Shown piece after piece: positions 26,717-34,950 of a stretch of 64,000 bases of DNA (the first letter of the stretch is position 1; every line of letters begins with the position of its first letter). The translations under genes and the position numbers were made by a program. This DNA comes from Tannerellaceae bacterium. GTDB taxonomy: Bacteria; Bacteroidota; Bacteroidia; Bacteroidales; Tannerellaceae. The notes under the pieces are model-generated. The model was not told the DNA's origin, ran no database searches, and saw only the letters and a program-made list of their open reading frames with translations. The stretch covers positions 59,505-123,504 of the forward strand of contig JAJQFE010000077.1 in NCBI GenBank assembly GCA_021201295.1, in the 5' to 3' direction.

Positions 26717-27808
26717 ATGAAAACAAACGAACAATTGTTAGCGATCTTAGATCAATTTACCCTAGCGGAAAAAGTAACTGCCACAGAACCTTTTGGAAAC
26801 GGCCACATCAACGACACACTAAAAGTGAGCAACGAACACGGAGAGCCCAGGTATATCCTCCAGCGGATCAACCATCAGATCTTTACCAACGTGGATATGC
26901 TACAGAATAATATCCATATCGTAACCACCCATATCCGCACCAAACTGGAACAGCAGGGAGAAACAGATATAGACCGGAAAGTCCTGACCTTCCTGCCTGC
27001 CAGAGACGGGAAATTATACCACTTCGATGGAGACAGCTACTGGCGGGTCTGCCTCTTCATCCCCCGCAGCAAAGGCTACGAAGAGGTCAATCCGGCATAT
27101 TCCTACGAAGCAGGCAAAGCCTTCGGGAACTTCCAGGCTATGCTGGCAGACCTCCCGGAAGGCACGTTAGGAGAAACCATCCCCAATTTCCACAACATGG
27201 AGTTCCGCCTGCAACAATTTCATGAGGCGATTAAAGCCAACCCCGCCGGACGGCTCGCAGAAGTGAAAGAGCTGGTAGAAGAAATGGAAAAACGGGCGGA
27301 AAAGATGTGCATCCAGGAACAACTCCACCGCGAAGGAAAACTCCGGAAACGCACCAACCATTGTGACACCAAAGTGAACAACATCCTGTTTGACGAAGAC
27401 GGCAAAGTCCTCTGCGTGATCGACCTGGATACCGTCATGCCGGGATTCGTCCTGTCCGATATCGGCGACTTCATCCGTACTGGAGCCAACACCGGCGCAG
27501 AAGACGATGAGCACCTGGAGAATATAGGCGTCAACATGGACATTTTCAGCGCCTATACAAAAGGATATATGGAAACTGCCCAACGTTTCCTGACCCCCAC
27601 CGAAATCCGGCTACTGCCCTACGGAGGACGCCTGCTGACCTACATGCAAACCGTACGTTTCCTGACCGACTACCTCAACGGCGACACCTACTACAAGATC
27701 CACTACCCTACCCATAACCTCCAGCGTACCCATGCCCAGTACAAGCTCCTGCAATGCTTAGAAGAAAAAGCCGCAGAAATGGACGACTTTATGACCCAAT
27801 GGCTGTAA
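26717..27808 (+). CDS. Aminoglycoside-phosphotransferase-fold sugar kinase (NahK-like)
   Basis: A 363-residue cytoplasmic kinase. The catalytic loop HCDTKVNNILFD (about residues 215-226) and the metal-binding IDLDT (about 235-239) define the choline/aminoglycoside kinase fold. The N-terminal GNGHINDT glycine-rich strand and the C-terminal PYGGRLLTYMQTVRFLTDYL block resemble N-acetylhexosamine 1-kinases, which phosphorylate GlcNAc or GalNAc for salvage of host glycans. The substrate is inferred from this resemblance only. It looks intact and monocistronic. Confidence 0.82.
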   Translation: MKTNEQLLAILDQFTLAEKVTATEPFGNGHINDTLKVSNEHGEPRYILQRINHQIFTNVDMLQNNIHIVTTHIRTKLEQQGETDIDRKVLTFLPARDGKLYHFDGDSYWRVCLFIPRSKGYEEVNPAYSYEAGKAFGNFQAMLADLPEGTLGETIPNFHNMEFRLQQFHEAIKANPAGRLAEVKELVEEMEKRAEKMCIQEQLHREGKLRKRTNHCDTKVNNILFDEDGKVLCVIDLDTVMPGFVLSDIGDFIRTGANTGAEDDEHLENIGVNMDIFSAYTKGYMETAQRFLTPTEIRLLPYGGRLLTYMQTVRFLTDYLNGDTYYKIHYPTHNLQRTHAQYKLLQCLEEKAAEMDDFMTQWL

Positions 27809-27814
27809 AGCAGG

Positions 27815-27890
27815 AGAGCAGGCATTCCAGGAGTCTTTTGCAGGAGTCAGAAGAGTGAGCAGTCGCTACGCTCCTTTACCTCCTGAGCAG
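27815..27890 (+). repeat. Degenerate palindromic intergenic repeat
   Basis: Contains CAGGAGTC twice and closes with CCTCCTG, so the ends can pair around an inner GAGTGAGC...GCTACGCTC arm. It shares CAGGAGTCA and the CTCCTT core with the better-formed element at 33306 and the fragments at 23764 and 25411. Confidence 0.5.
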
Positions 27891-27903
27891 ATGAACGACT
27901 AAG

Positions 27904-27926
27904 AAGGTGGCTTTGCAGCCACCTTC
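27904..27926. terminator. Bidirectional terminator
   Basis: AAGGTGGCT pairs with AGCCACCTT around TTGC. It separates the convergent kinase gene (+) and HU-like gene (-). Confidence 0.75.
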
Positions 27927-27933
27927 AAACCAA

Positions 27934-28366
27934 TCAGAGAGCATGCGGAAGATCACACTCTTTCTCTACCGTTTTAACATCCAGTTTGCGGAAACTGAGT
28001 TTGGAACGGGTTTCCTGTAATTCCGTTCCCGGAGTAAAGACGATACGTCCTTTTTTGAAAAGTGACGCATTGAAGTCGCTTTCCTCCTCTACCCCTCTGC
28101 TGCCTGCCACCATCCGGTACTTTCCGAACTCCCCAAGATGAACAACAGAACCTTTCAACAATTCCTGTTTCATTACCTGGATCAATCCGTCAATGACACA
28201 GGAGACATCTCCTTTGGATGCCGTAGAAATCAGAGAGATCAATTCACACAACTCAGTATACGAAACAGTTTTTCCCTGCCCATACCTGTCCATAAAAAAG
28301 CGTAGCACCTTCCGGAGTATCTTTTCGCATATCGGGTCTACGCACCACATGATAACTAATTGCCAT
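27934..28366 (-). pseudogene. HU-like DNA-binding protein, frameshifted
   Basis: The canonical start of this Bacteroidales HU-related family is present at 28366 (MAISYHVVRRPDMRKDTPEG), reading on to LFYGQ. It then falls out of frame at a run of five A on the minus strand (plus-strand T run 28269-28273). Removing one A restores ...AGKTVSYTELCELISLISTASKGDV, and the rest of the family sequence (LGEFGKYRMV, FTPG) to 27934. The intact protein would be about 143 residues with a C-terminal tail. As read, the product would stop within about 40 residues, unless a fragment starts at the ATG at 28350 in the other frame. In related genomes this gene sits next to DUF4248 genes, as here. Confidence 0.85.
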
Positions 28367-28420
28367 AATTTTTATTTTAAAAAGTGAAACACTAAAAAGA
28401 TTTTCCCATGAAAATCATTT

Positions 28421-28428
28421 CAAAGATA
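28421..28428 (-). promoter_or_regulatory. -7 element of the HU-like gene
   Basis: The minus strand reads TATCTTTG, 54 bases before the ATG at 28366. No clear -33 element. Confidence 0.5.
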
Positions 28429-28573
28429 CGACATGCGTCAGCCGGGTTTTCCGGAAACGTCCGGGAAGTTCCGGAAACATCCGGATTATCCGGGAAAAAT
28501 GACAACACAAGTAATCATTCCTTGCTTATCTGTCCCGGATTTCGTATCTTCACGTAGAGTAACCATTTGGAAG

Positions 28574-28807
28574 ATGTCAATTGAGAAGGAAGAGTTTATC
28601 ATAAAAAGTTATACCTGGAAGGAAATAGCCTGCCTGTATAATTCCGGTTTCAAACCGGACACTGCCACCAAACGGTTGCGGCAATGGTTAGCCATTCACC
28701 CCACCCTGATCCGTGAGCTGGAAGAGGCCGGCTGGAAAAAAGGGATGAAAGTGCTCACCCCGATGCAGATCAAAGTGCTGGTAGGCTGCCTGGGAGATCC
28801 CCCGTGA
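28574..28807 (+). CDS. DUF4248 family protein
   Basis: From the ATG at 28574 the product is 77 residues, the normal size. The family pattern is clear: EEFIIKSYTWKEIACLYN at the start, TATKRLRQWLAIHP in the middle and LTPMQIKVLVGCLGDP at the end. It looks like a small helical, possibly DNA-binding, protein. Bacteroidales genomes carry many DUF4248 genes beside HU-like genes and primase-like (DUF3987) genes. Here the HU-like gene is adjacent and divergent, but no primase-like gene is present. Function unknown. Confidence 0.82.
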   Translation: MSIEKEEFIIKSYTWKEIACLYNSGFKPDTATKRLRQWLAIHPTLIRELEEAGWKKGMKVLTPMQIKVLVGCLGDPP

Positions 28808-28851
28808 CTGCTCTTTTCATTCCTGAAACGGATGCCGGATGAGGTCCGGAT

Positions 28852-28958
28852 AGTATACGTATTATTCCTGCACAGTATACTTATTATTTCCAAATAGTAT
28901 ATACATAAAAAAAGAAAGTGCGCACCTGGCTTTTTTGCCAGGCACCCTTTAGTATATT
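28852..28958 (+). repeat. Phased AGTATA direct repeats in an A/T-rich region
   Basis: AGTATAC at 28852 and 28874 and AGTATAT at 28896 are spaced exactly 22 bases apart; the first two are followed by matching stretches (GTATTATTCC and TTATTATTTCC). A fourth AGTATAT lies at 28951. Between them CCTGGC and GCCAGG form a hairpin around a T run (28925-28942). Spacing of about two helical turns places all three sites on one face of the DNA, as in arrays for a DNA-binding protein. The following 28945-29005 is almost pure A/T. Confidence 0.55.
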
Positions 28959-29006
28959 TATTACTATATATTTATAAACTTATATTTATATATTATATTT
29001 ATTAAT

Positions 29007-29065
29007 GGTGCTGTATCAGGTGCTGTAAGAGGTGTCGTCCAGGTGCTGTAAGAGGTGCTGTATTC
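29007..29065 (+). repeat. 12-bp tandem repeat (GGTGCTGTAAGA-like), five units
   Basis: Units begin at 29007, 29019, 29031 (degenerate GGTGTCGT), 29042 and 29054. The second and fourth units are identical. It lies just after the stop of the minus-strand gene at 29075 and directly follows the A/T-rich stretch. A second 12-bp repeat (GACTGGAGATTT, 29088-29120) lies inside the 3' end of that gene. Confidence 0.75.
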
Positions 29066-29074
29066 CGGAGATGA

Positions 29075-30012
29075 TTACTTACCGTTAGACTGGAGATTTG
29101 ACTGGAGATTTGACTGGAATAATTCCAGTTTAACCTCCAGTTCACGGGCCTTATCCGCCTGAATCCGTTCCTTCATATGCCGCTGGTTTACATACTCTTT
29201 CACCTTTTCAGCCAGCTCTTCATACCCGTATTTGGCGGAGACATACAGACGGTTTTTAAACCATATTTTAGCAGACAGGAAACGCCGGGCAAGCAGATGG
29301 TCCAGGATTTTATCTTTATAGTACCGTTTGTTATATTTCTGATAGACCGCCTGTATCCTTTCATCTTCCAGCATCCGGGCCAGCTCTGTCCGATTCTTTG
29401 CACCGAACATCCGGCAGAAGATCATTCCCTTTGTGGTAGTCGCAAAATGCTTTTGTCCCGTCATGGAACGGATAGCGGCATAGGCGGCAAACAACAAATA
29501 TTCAAATTCACTCTTTTCTCCATGGATAAAATCCTGCATCATCCGGACGGGCATCATCACTAACGGTTGTCCTTCAAAATCCCCATAGAGGTCCGTGTAC
29601 CAGTGATAGATAAAGATGACTTTATCCAGGTCCAGTTCTGTTCCTACAAGAGCCTGCATCCGGGCGAGCCTGTAGAACTCCAGGATATCCTTTTCCAGTT
29701 CCGGGTCCCGGAGATCCCGGAGACCTTGCAGCGCTCTTTCGGGATTGAAGCCGGAAGAATCAAACCCTTTGTAGTAAGGACCCAGGAACACCTTTCCCTG
29801 TTCATGCAACTTGCTGAACTGAGACGTCAATGCCTGGGTCAGCTTATTCCGGAAGTAACAGTAAACAGCCTCTTTAAAGGCGTTTTCCGGGGAGATTTCG
29901 ATCTATATGCCATAATGAAAAAGGTCTGAGATGGCCTCTTCCGGCTCTTTAAACACCACCTACAAAAGGGGCAGGGGAAAAGGACATAGTGATAGGTAGT
30001 ATTTTCTTCCAT
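29075..30012 (-). pseudogene. Conserved Bacteroidales protein of unknown function, doubly interrupted
   Basis: The longest open part is 251 codons ending at 29075. Its frame continues upstream through coding-like sequence (IEISPENAFKEAVYCYF) to an in-frame TAG at 29903-29905, then further (FKEPEEAISDLFHYGI). The natural start is probably ATG 30012 (MEENTTYHYVLFPCPF), which joins that frame only after a one-base deletion or two-base insertion near 29970-29980. So there is one frameshift and one stop. The family, as I remember it, lies near HU-like/DUF4248 genes and has a helical body with FAATT-type and FGAKN motifs, both seen here. The C-terminus ends in SNLQ repeats made by a 12-bp tandem repeat. 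Function unknown. Confidence 0.7.
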
Positions 30013-30142
30013 AGGTTATGATTTTTTTCAAATCGTTCTTTACTCCCGGTAAAAACAACCGGATAAGTGCCTTAAAGATGCATCATCTCAGGCACATATA
30101 CAACCCTCAGAAAGAGTATTTCTTCCCTGAAAGTGATGAAAA

Positions 30143-30814
30143 TTACCCCCTGTTCCGAAAGAAAACCTCCGGATTTTCTTTTTCCGCAACCGGAAAGAGG
30201 CTGGAGTAGGTTAAAACAAAATCCGGTGTACTGATATAGGAGATCCGGAATTTATTTTGTTCCGGTGTCCTGGTTTCCCGGGCGGAAAAATGACCGGATG
30301 GATGATAAGGGAAGGGTAAGATATGCAAATGGTCCCGGAAATCGACTTCTTCCCGGCCTATCAGTTTAAACAAGGTTTCTTTAGCACACCAGTGAAGGAG
30401 CAGATGTTCGGTTTCATGGGAGGAATCCAGTGCCGCTTCTTCGTCCGGATGCATAAATTTACTCCGTATTTTCAGGATTCTCTGGCTTTGAAACTCGATA
30501 TCTATAGCCACCGGGGTTTTCCCTACGATGACTGCCACATATCCTTTTGTATGGGAAAAACTAACCTGTAAAGGAGATTCCGGGAGATAGGGGGCACCAG
30601 TAGAACGATAGTCTACCCGCCATTCTTCTCCTACCAGCTCACGCAGTAATACACGGCAGGCCAACCACTCCTTTTTTCGTTTGTCTGGGGATGTACCGGC
30701 CAGGAAAGCTTCATACCAGCTTTTATGCCGGAGCATACGGCATAACTCTTCTATGGTTTCATTCAGTTTCCAGACACCCCAGACCGGATCCGTATGTTTA
30801 CACAGGAGTGGCAT
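30143..30814 (-). CDS. 4'-phosphopantetheinyl transferase superfamily protein
   Basis: A 223-residue enzyme that would move 4'-phosphopantetheine from CoA to a serine of a carrier protein. The Sfp-type motifs are visible: SFSHTKGYVAV (about 85-95), VAIDIE (101-106; Asp and Glu bind Mg) and the WCAKETLFK block (about 142-150). The start overlaps the gldD stop by one base (TGATG), and gldD follows gldE closely, so the three form an operon. In Bacteroidetes a PPTase next to gldE/gldD is a common arrangement; the carrier target is not evident here. Confidence 0.9.
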   Translation of the reverse strand: MPLLCKHTDPVWGVWKLNETIEELCRMLRHKSWYEAFLAGTSPDKRKKEWLACRVLLRELVGEEWRVDYRSTGAPYLPESPLQVSFSHTKGYVAVIVGKTPVAIDIEFQSQRILKIRSKFMHPDEEAALDSSHETEHLLLHWCAKETLFKLIGREEVDFRDHLHILPFPYHPSGHFSARETRTPEQNKFRISYISTPDFVLTYSSLFPVAEKENPEVFFRNRG

Positions 30815-31383
30815 CAGGGATTCCAGTGAAAGGATTGGATCAATTCGATGATATCTTCCCGGATGTAAGCGGTCACGGGTGCTAAGGAGTCGGCATTGGG
30901 TATGCAGTCATACAACAGGCTTCCCCGGAAAAAATGAGAGGCACTGTCGGTGAGAATGAACTGCACCGGTGAGGCGGTATTACCATCCAGCTGGAACAGT
31001 GAACCGTAGACGTTTGCTTCCGGATTACTATATTCCTGCTCCTGTATGGTTCTGGAATGGACCGCCTGACGGGAGATGAACAGGCGGGCATCTTCCCACA
31101 GATCTCCGAGGGAGGTGTCTGCCAGGGGCAGGTAGCTGCAGTAGATCTTAGCTCCCAAGGACGGATAGGACAAATTAATCCATCCTGCCGGGTCTCCTGC
31201 GGAGGGCAGTTCCACCTCTATCCAGGTAGAGACATGGAAGGTATAGGGCAAGTCTTCCAATGGCAAGGCTATGTATTGAGGTATGGGAGCTTCCACCCTG
31301 TAATAGCCACGGGGTTTAGGAGTGTAATCCGTACAGGAGACACACCACAAGCACAGGAACCATATGGCAAGAGTGAAACGCAT
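30814..31383 (-). CDS. gldD: Gliding motility-type lipoprotein GldD
   Basis: From ATG 31383 the product is 189 residues with a lipoprotein signal (LWCVSC, Cys17). The sequence carries the GldD pattern PKPRGYYRVE followed by YHVSTW-like FHVSTW, LPYTF and a conserved C-terminal region ending SFHW. GldD is needed for gliding in Flavobacterium, but it is kept in non-gliding Bacteroidales where its role is envelope-related and undefined. The start overlaps the end of gldE by a few bases or abuts it, so the genes are translationally linked. Confidence 0.88.
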   Translation of the reverse strand: MRFTLAIWFLCLWCVSCTDYTPKPRGYYRVEAPIPQYIALPLEDLPYTFHVSTWIEVELPSAGDPAGWINLSYPSLGAKIYCSYLPLADTSLGDLWEDARLFISRQAVHSRTIQEQEYSNPEANVYGSLFQLDGNTASPVQFILTDSASHFFRGSLLYDCIPNADSLAPVTAYIREDIIELIQSFHWNP

Positions 31384-31384
31384 C

Positions 31385-32719
31385 TTATGCTTTCGGCCCG
31401 GTCTCTTCCGATATCCGGTTAAACTTGATTTTCTGAATCCGCCGGTTATCCACTTCAAGCACCTGGAAGCGGAAATCTTTGTATTCGATCACCTCTCTCC
31501 GGCGGGGGAAATCTCCTTTTAATTCCAGCAGCAAACCGGCTAAGGTTTCCACCTCATCCGTCAGATCGTCAAAATCGGCAGGTGCTGCATTGATCACCCG
31601 GAAAAAGTCTGTCAGCATGATCTTCGCTTCAAAGATGAGGCTGCCGTCTGCCAGGCGGATATATTGTTTTTCGTCTTCGTCATATTCATCGGAAATATCT
31701 CCTACGATCTCTTCCAGAATGTCTTCCATCGTCACAATCCCGGAGGTTCCTCCAAACTCATCGACCACGATAGCCATATGGTTTTTAGTGGTACGAAACT
31801 CTTCCAGGAGCTGGTCGATCTTTTTGGTTTCCGGCACAAAATAGGCGGGACGGATCAGGCTTTGCCAGCGGAAGGTATCCGGTTTATCAATATAGGGAAG
31901 CAGGTCTTTTGTGTAGAGGATGCCTTTGATATTATCTTCTGTCCCGGCATAGACGGGAATCCGTGAATAACCGGATTCGATAATAAAGTCTATCACTGTC
32001 CGGAATGAGCTGGTAATGTCGATGTCTTCCACATCTAAGCGGGAGGTCATGATTTCGCTGGCGGTCTTGTTGTAGAACTTCAGGATCTCTTTCAGCATCT
32101 CTTTGTCTTCTGTGATCTCTGTGGAGGTCAGCTCCAGGGCTTTGGAGAGGTCATCTACAGAGAGGTCATACTTTTTCTTCACCAGGATTTTATTGATAAA
32201 ATCGGTAGAATTTACTAAGAGATGGGAGAAAGGGCGGCAGAACCGCTTGATGCCACTCAGCACAGGGGCTGACAACCGGACAAATTTCAGGGAGTTATTC
32301 TGGGCATATATCTTAGGCATGATCTCACTGAAAAGAAACAGAAGAAAGGTCAATGCAATGGTCTCCAGGACAAATCCCAGAACCGGGACGGCGGTGAAGT
32401 TAAAAATCGCATGTATGCCATAGGTGCAGAGCATCACGATGGCTACGTTGACAAAGTTATTCGCGATCAGAATAGCTGCCAGGAGGTATTCGGAACGTTC
32501 CAATAACCGGAGGAGAATCTGATCGGAGGGAGACTTCTTTTCCCGGATATCCCGTAAGTCTCCAGGATCAAGTGAGAAAAACGCAACTTCTGAGGCGGAT
32601 ATAAATCCGGAAGCAAATAACAACAGGAAGGCAAGGCTTAAGGCTACGACAGGCCCTATTGTGACTGCCTGCATAGTTACCTGATGGAATAAGCCCGATA
32701 AAAAATAGTCTGAGTCCAA
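31385..32719 (-). CDS. gldE: GldE, CNNM/CorC-type membrane protein
   Basis: A 444-residue protein. The N-terminal DUF21/CNNM domain has several membrane helices (first 200 residues). A CBS pair follows (about 220-340, including SRIPVY and HMAIVVDEFGG), then a CorC_HlyC domain at the C-terminus (residues 350-440). CNNM/CorC proteins are linked to Mg efflux; GldE is the Bacteroidetes version partnered with GldD. It is the first gene of the gldE-gldD-PPTase unit and follows ssb by 25 bases on the same strand. Confidence 0.92.
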   Translation of the reverse strand: MDSDYFLSGLFHQVTMQAVTIGPVVALSLAFLLLFASGFISASEVAFFSLDPGDLRDIREKKSPSDQILLRLLERSEYLLAAILIANNFVNVAIVMLCTYGIHAIFNFTAVPVLGFVLETIALTFLLFLFSEIMPKIYAQNNSLKFVRLSAPVLSGIKRFCRPFSHLLVNSTDFINKILVKKKYDLSVDDLSKALELTSTEITEDKEMLKEILKFYNKTASEIMTSRLDVEDIDITSSFRTVIDFIIESGYSRIPVYAGTEDNIKGILYTKDLLPYIDKPDTFRWQSLIRPAYFVPETKKIDQLLEEFRTTKNHMAIVVDEFGGTSGIVTMEDILEEIVGDISDEYDEDEKQYIRLADGSLIFEAKIMLTDFFRVINAAPADFDDLTDEVETLAGLLLELKGDFPRRREVIEYKDFRFQVLEVDNRRIQKIKFNRISEETGPKA

Positions 32720-32744
32720 GATGAACCGTATTAATTAGACAATA

Positions 32745-33230
32745 TCAGAACGGGAGGTCATCCGCGTCACTGGTTTCCGTAAACGAACTGGTCCGGGGAG
32801 CCTGTGGTTGCTGGAAAGACGGCATTCCGAATGAACCTTCCTGTGGACCGGCCGTTGCCGTTGCAGAGGTTCGTTGTCCCTCTTCCCGTCTGCCTCCGCC
32901 GGTGTTATAGAATTCCACCCGGTCGGCATGGATCTCTGTAATATATCTTCTGGAACCACTCGGGTCATCGTAGGTACGGGTACGGATCTTTCCTTCCACA
33001 TACACGCCTGAGCCTTTTTTCACCCATTTTTCCACAAACGCAACCTGGTCACGGCGTACGACGATATTATGCCATTCGGTACGTTCCGGTACGACTGTTC
33101 CATTCGCTAAGGTATATCCTCTTTCTGAGGTTGCCATAGGAAAATTGGCTACCGCTGAGCCACTATCGAAATAGCGGACCTCAGGATCTTTCCCTACATT
33201 GCCGATTAAAATTACTTTATTCAATGACAT
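32745..33230 (-). CDS. ssb: Single-stranded DNA-binding protein
   Basis: A 161-residue protein with the OB fold of bacterial SSB (NKVILIGNVGKDPEVR at the start, RTEWHNIVV and VYVEGKIRTRTY). A flexible Gly/Gln-rich linker follows from about residue 112, then the acidic tail DADDLPF, which binds partner repair and replication proteins. It is intact. It lies downstream of mutY on the same strand with a palindromic repeat between, and upstream of gldE. Confidence 0.96.
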   Translation of the reverse strand: MSLNKVILIGNVGKDPEVRYFDSGSAVANFPMATSERGYTLANGTVVPERTEWHNIVVRRDQVAFVEKWVKKGSGVYVEGKIRTRTYDDPSGSRRYITEIHADRVEFYNTGGGRREEGQRTSATATAGPQEGSFGMPSFQQPQAPRTSSFTETSDADDLPF

Positions 33231-33305
33231 ACATTCTTATCTTTATATGAATAGACAAAGAAACATAAATTCGGGAACTTTACAAAAAGTTTTCGCCTGA
33301 ATGTT

Positions 33306-33398
33306 TCAGGAGTCAGGGAGTTAAAGAAATCAAAGGAGTTAAGCGACTGTTAACTCCTTGACTTCTTGATTTCTTGCCTCCTTAACTCCCTGACTCCC
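33306..33398. repeat. Long composite palindrome between mutY and ssb
   Basis: GGAGTCAGGGAGTTAA near 33309 pairs with TTAACTCCCTGACTCC near 33380-33397. AAGAAATCAA pairs with TTGATTTCTT, and AAGGAGTTAA with TTAACTCCTT around the loop GCGACTG. The result is a hairpin of roughly 90 bases made of nested repeats of GGAGTTAA. It overlaps the last codons of mutY. Related shorter elements are at 23764, 25411 and 27815. Confidence 0.75.
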
Positions 33399-34452
33399 CA
33401 TACAACTCCATCAGCCTGGAGACCGCATAGGTATCCAGGTTGCTGTTTTTAATCTTCAGGTAGGATGCCAGTCCTTCTCCTTCCTGTTCTATTTCGATGG
33501 TATAGAAGTTGATGTAGAGTACCTGGTGGGATAATACATGTCTGACTCCCTGTAATTGCCGGGTAATGGTCAGGCATCCCGTATCTGTAAACAGTTTCCG
33601 GAAGCTTTCGGTTCTTTCCAGTTCCACCCAGTCTGCCGGTTGGTCTGTTTCGATCAGCGGGAATTCATATAATCCGGTTCAGATATCTTTTCCGGAACGG
33701 CGGTTCAGCCAGGTGTATCCCTGGCAAAGGATATGGAAATAATGGAAATACCGGTTTCTGGTTTTGGTTTTATTTTGTTTGACCGGGTAATCCTGTACGG
33801 TCCGGGTGGCATAGGCCAGGCACTTTTCCTGTAACGGGCAGGAAGGGCAATCCAGATGCCGGGGTACGCACTGGAGGGCGCCGAATTCCATGATTGCCTG
33901 GTTATGCGTTCCGGCTTGTGCCGGGTCCATCAGCAGACCGGCCAGCCGGGTAAATTCTTTTTTCCCCTTTCCCGTATCCATGGGCGTGTCGATAGCAAAT
34001 AAACGGCTCAGTACCCGGTACACGTTTCCATCTACGACCGGATAGGGTTGATTGGCAGAAAAGGAAACAATGGCTGCGGCGGTATACTCTCCCACCCCTT
34101 TTAAAGAGAGCACCTGGGTATATTCTGTGGGAAATACTCCCCCGAACGCTATCACGATGGTTTTAGCTGCCGCATGCAGGTTGCGCGCCCGGCTGTAATA
34201 GCCTAATCCCTGCCAATATTTCAGGACTTCGTCTTCTGCGGCTCCGGCTAATGCCTGTACATTCGGAAACCGTTCCATAAAACGGAGGAAATAATCCATA
34301 CCCTGTGCAACCCGGGTCTGTTGAAGAATAATCTCTGAGATCCATATGGGATAGGGATCTGTCGTCTTTCTCCACGGGAGGTCTCTTTGATGACTATGGT
34401 ACCACTGAATTAACAGATGGCTAATTTCAAAACTTTTATCTGGTTCTGACAT
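33382..34452 (-). pseudogene. mutY: MutY adenine glycosylase interrupted by an in-frame TGA
   Basis: MutY removes adenine mispaired with 8-oxoguanine. From ATG 34452 the first 257 codons contain the complete catalytic domain: Glu40 in WISEIILQQT, the helix-hairpin-helix LKGVGEYTAAAI, Asp141 in VVDGNVYR, and the iron-sulphur cysteines C195-x6-C202-x2-C205-x5-C211. TGA then occurs at 33679-33681 in KDI-stop-TGLYEFPLIE, where the family has Trp; TGG to TGA explains it. The same frame stays open for 99 more codons and encodes the NUDIX-like domain that reads 8-oxoG opposite the adenine. The product as read would keep catalysis but lose specificity, so it is likely defective. Confidence 0.92.
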
Positions 34453-34584
34453 GAATAAAATGTTGTTTCTGTACGTCTTACTACCTATTATAACCATACA
34501 AACATACGGAGTTATTATGAATACCCTGAAATCTTTTTTCTTAAAATTGATTGACAAATCTTTTCACTCTTCAATAAAAAGCTA

Positions 34585-34592
34585 TATATTTG
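34585..34592 (+). promoter_or_regulatory. -7 element of the HU gene
   Basis: TATATTTG matches the Bacteroidetes -7 consensus, 46 bases before the HU ATG. The -33 region (TTTC) is weak. Confidence 0.6.
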
Positions 34593-34638
34593 CACGCTAA
34601 AAATTTAAAAGGTTCAAATCAATTAATTTTTAATAGAC

Positions 34639-34911
34639 ATGACTAAAGCAGATATTGTTAGCGAGATTTCAAAAAATACTGGTATTGATAAACAAACCGT
34701 ATTAGCCAGTGTAGAATCTTTCATGAGCATTGTTAAAGGTTCCTTAGCTGAGGGAGAGAATGTATATCTCAGAGGGTTTGGAAGTTTCGTAATCAAAAAG
34801 AGAGCGCAGAAAACGGCCCGTAATATTTCTAAAAATACTACGATCATCATTCCGGAACATAACATTCCATCTTTCAAGCCGGCAAAAACGTTCTTAAACG
34901 ATGTAAAGTAA
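34639..34911 (+). CDS. hup: HU-family nucleoid DNA-binding protein
   Basis: A 90-residue canonical HU/IHF fold protein (MTKADIVSEISKNTGIDKQTV; GFGSFVIKKRAQKTARNI; the DNA-binding arm with NTTIIIPEHNIPSFKPAKTF). It bends DNA and compacts the nucleoid. Unlike the HU-related gene at 27934 it is intact. It is followed after 39 bases by the tiny COX24-like gene and then RNase G, all on the same strand, possibly co-transcribed. Confidence 0.95.
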   Translation: MTKADIVSEISKNTGIDKQTVLASVESFMSIVKGSLAEGENVYLRGFGSFVIKKRAQKTARNISKNTTIIIPEHNIPSFKPAKTFLNDVK

Positions 34912-34950
34912 TACAATAATAAATACGTTTAATTTAAAATTGAAGAAGCG

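Noticed and set aside
27167..27583. Minus-strand ORF of 138 codons inside the kinase gene
   Set aside because: Antisense shadow; the plus-strand kinase has full catalytic motifs.
28433..28573. N-terminal extension of the DUF4248 protein
   Set aside because: The family starts near the ATG at 28574; the extension is Pro/Arg-rich and non-homologous.
33679..33681. TGA read as tryptophan (genetic code change), suggested by the mutY site
   Set aside because: Many intact genes here end in TGA (for example the mutase at 6168), and other broken genes carry TAA and TAG. A reassigned TGA would not explain them.
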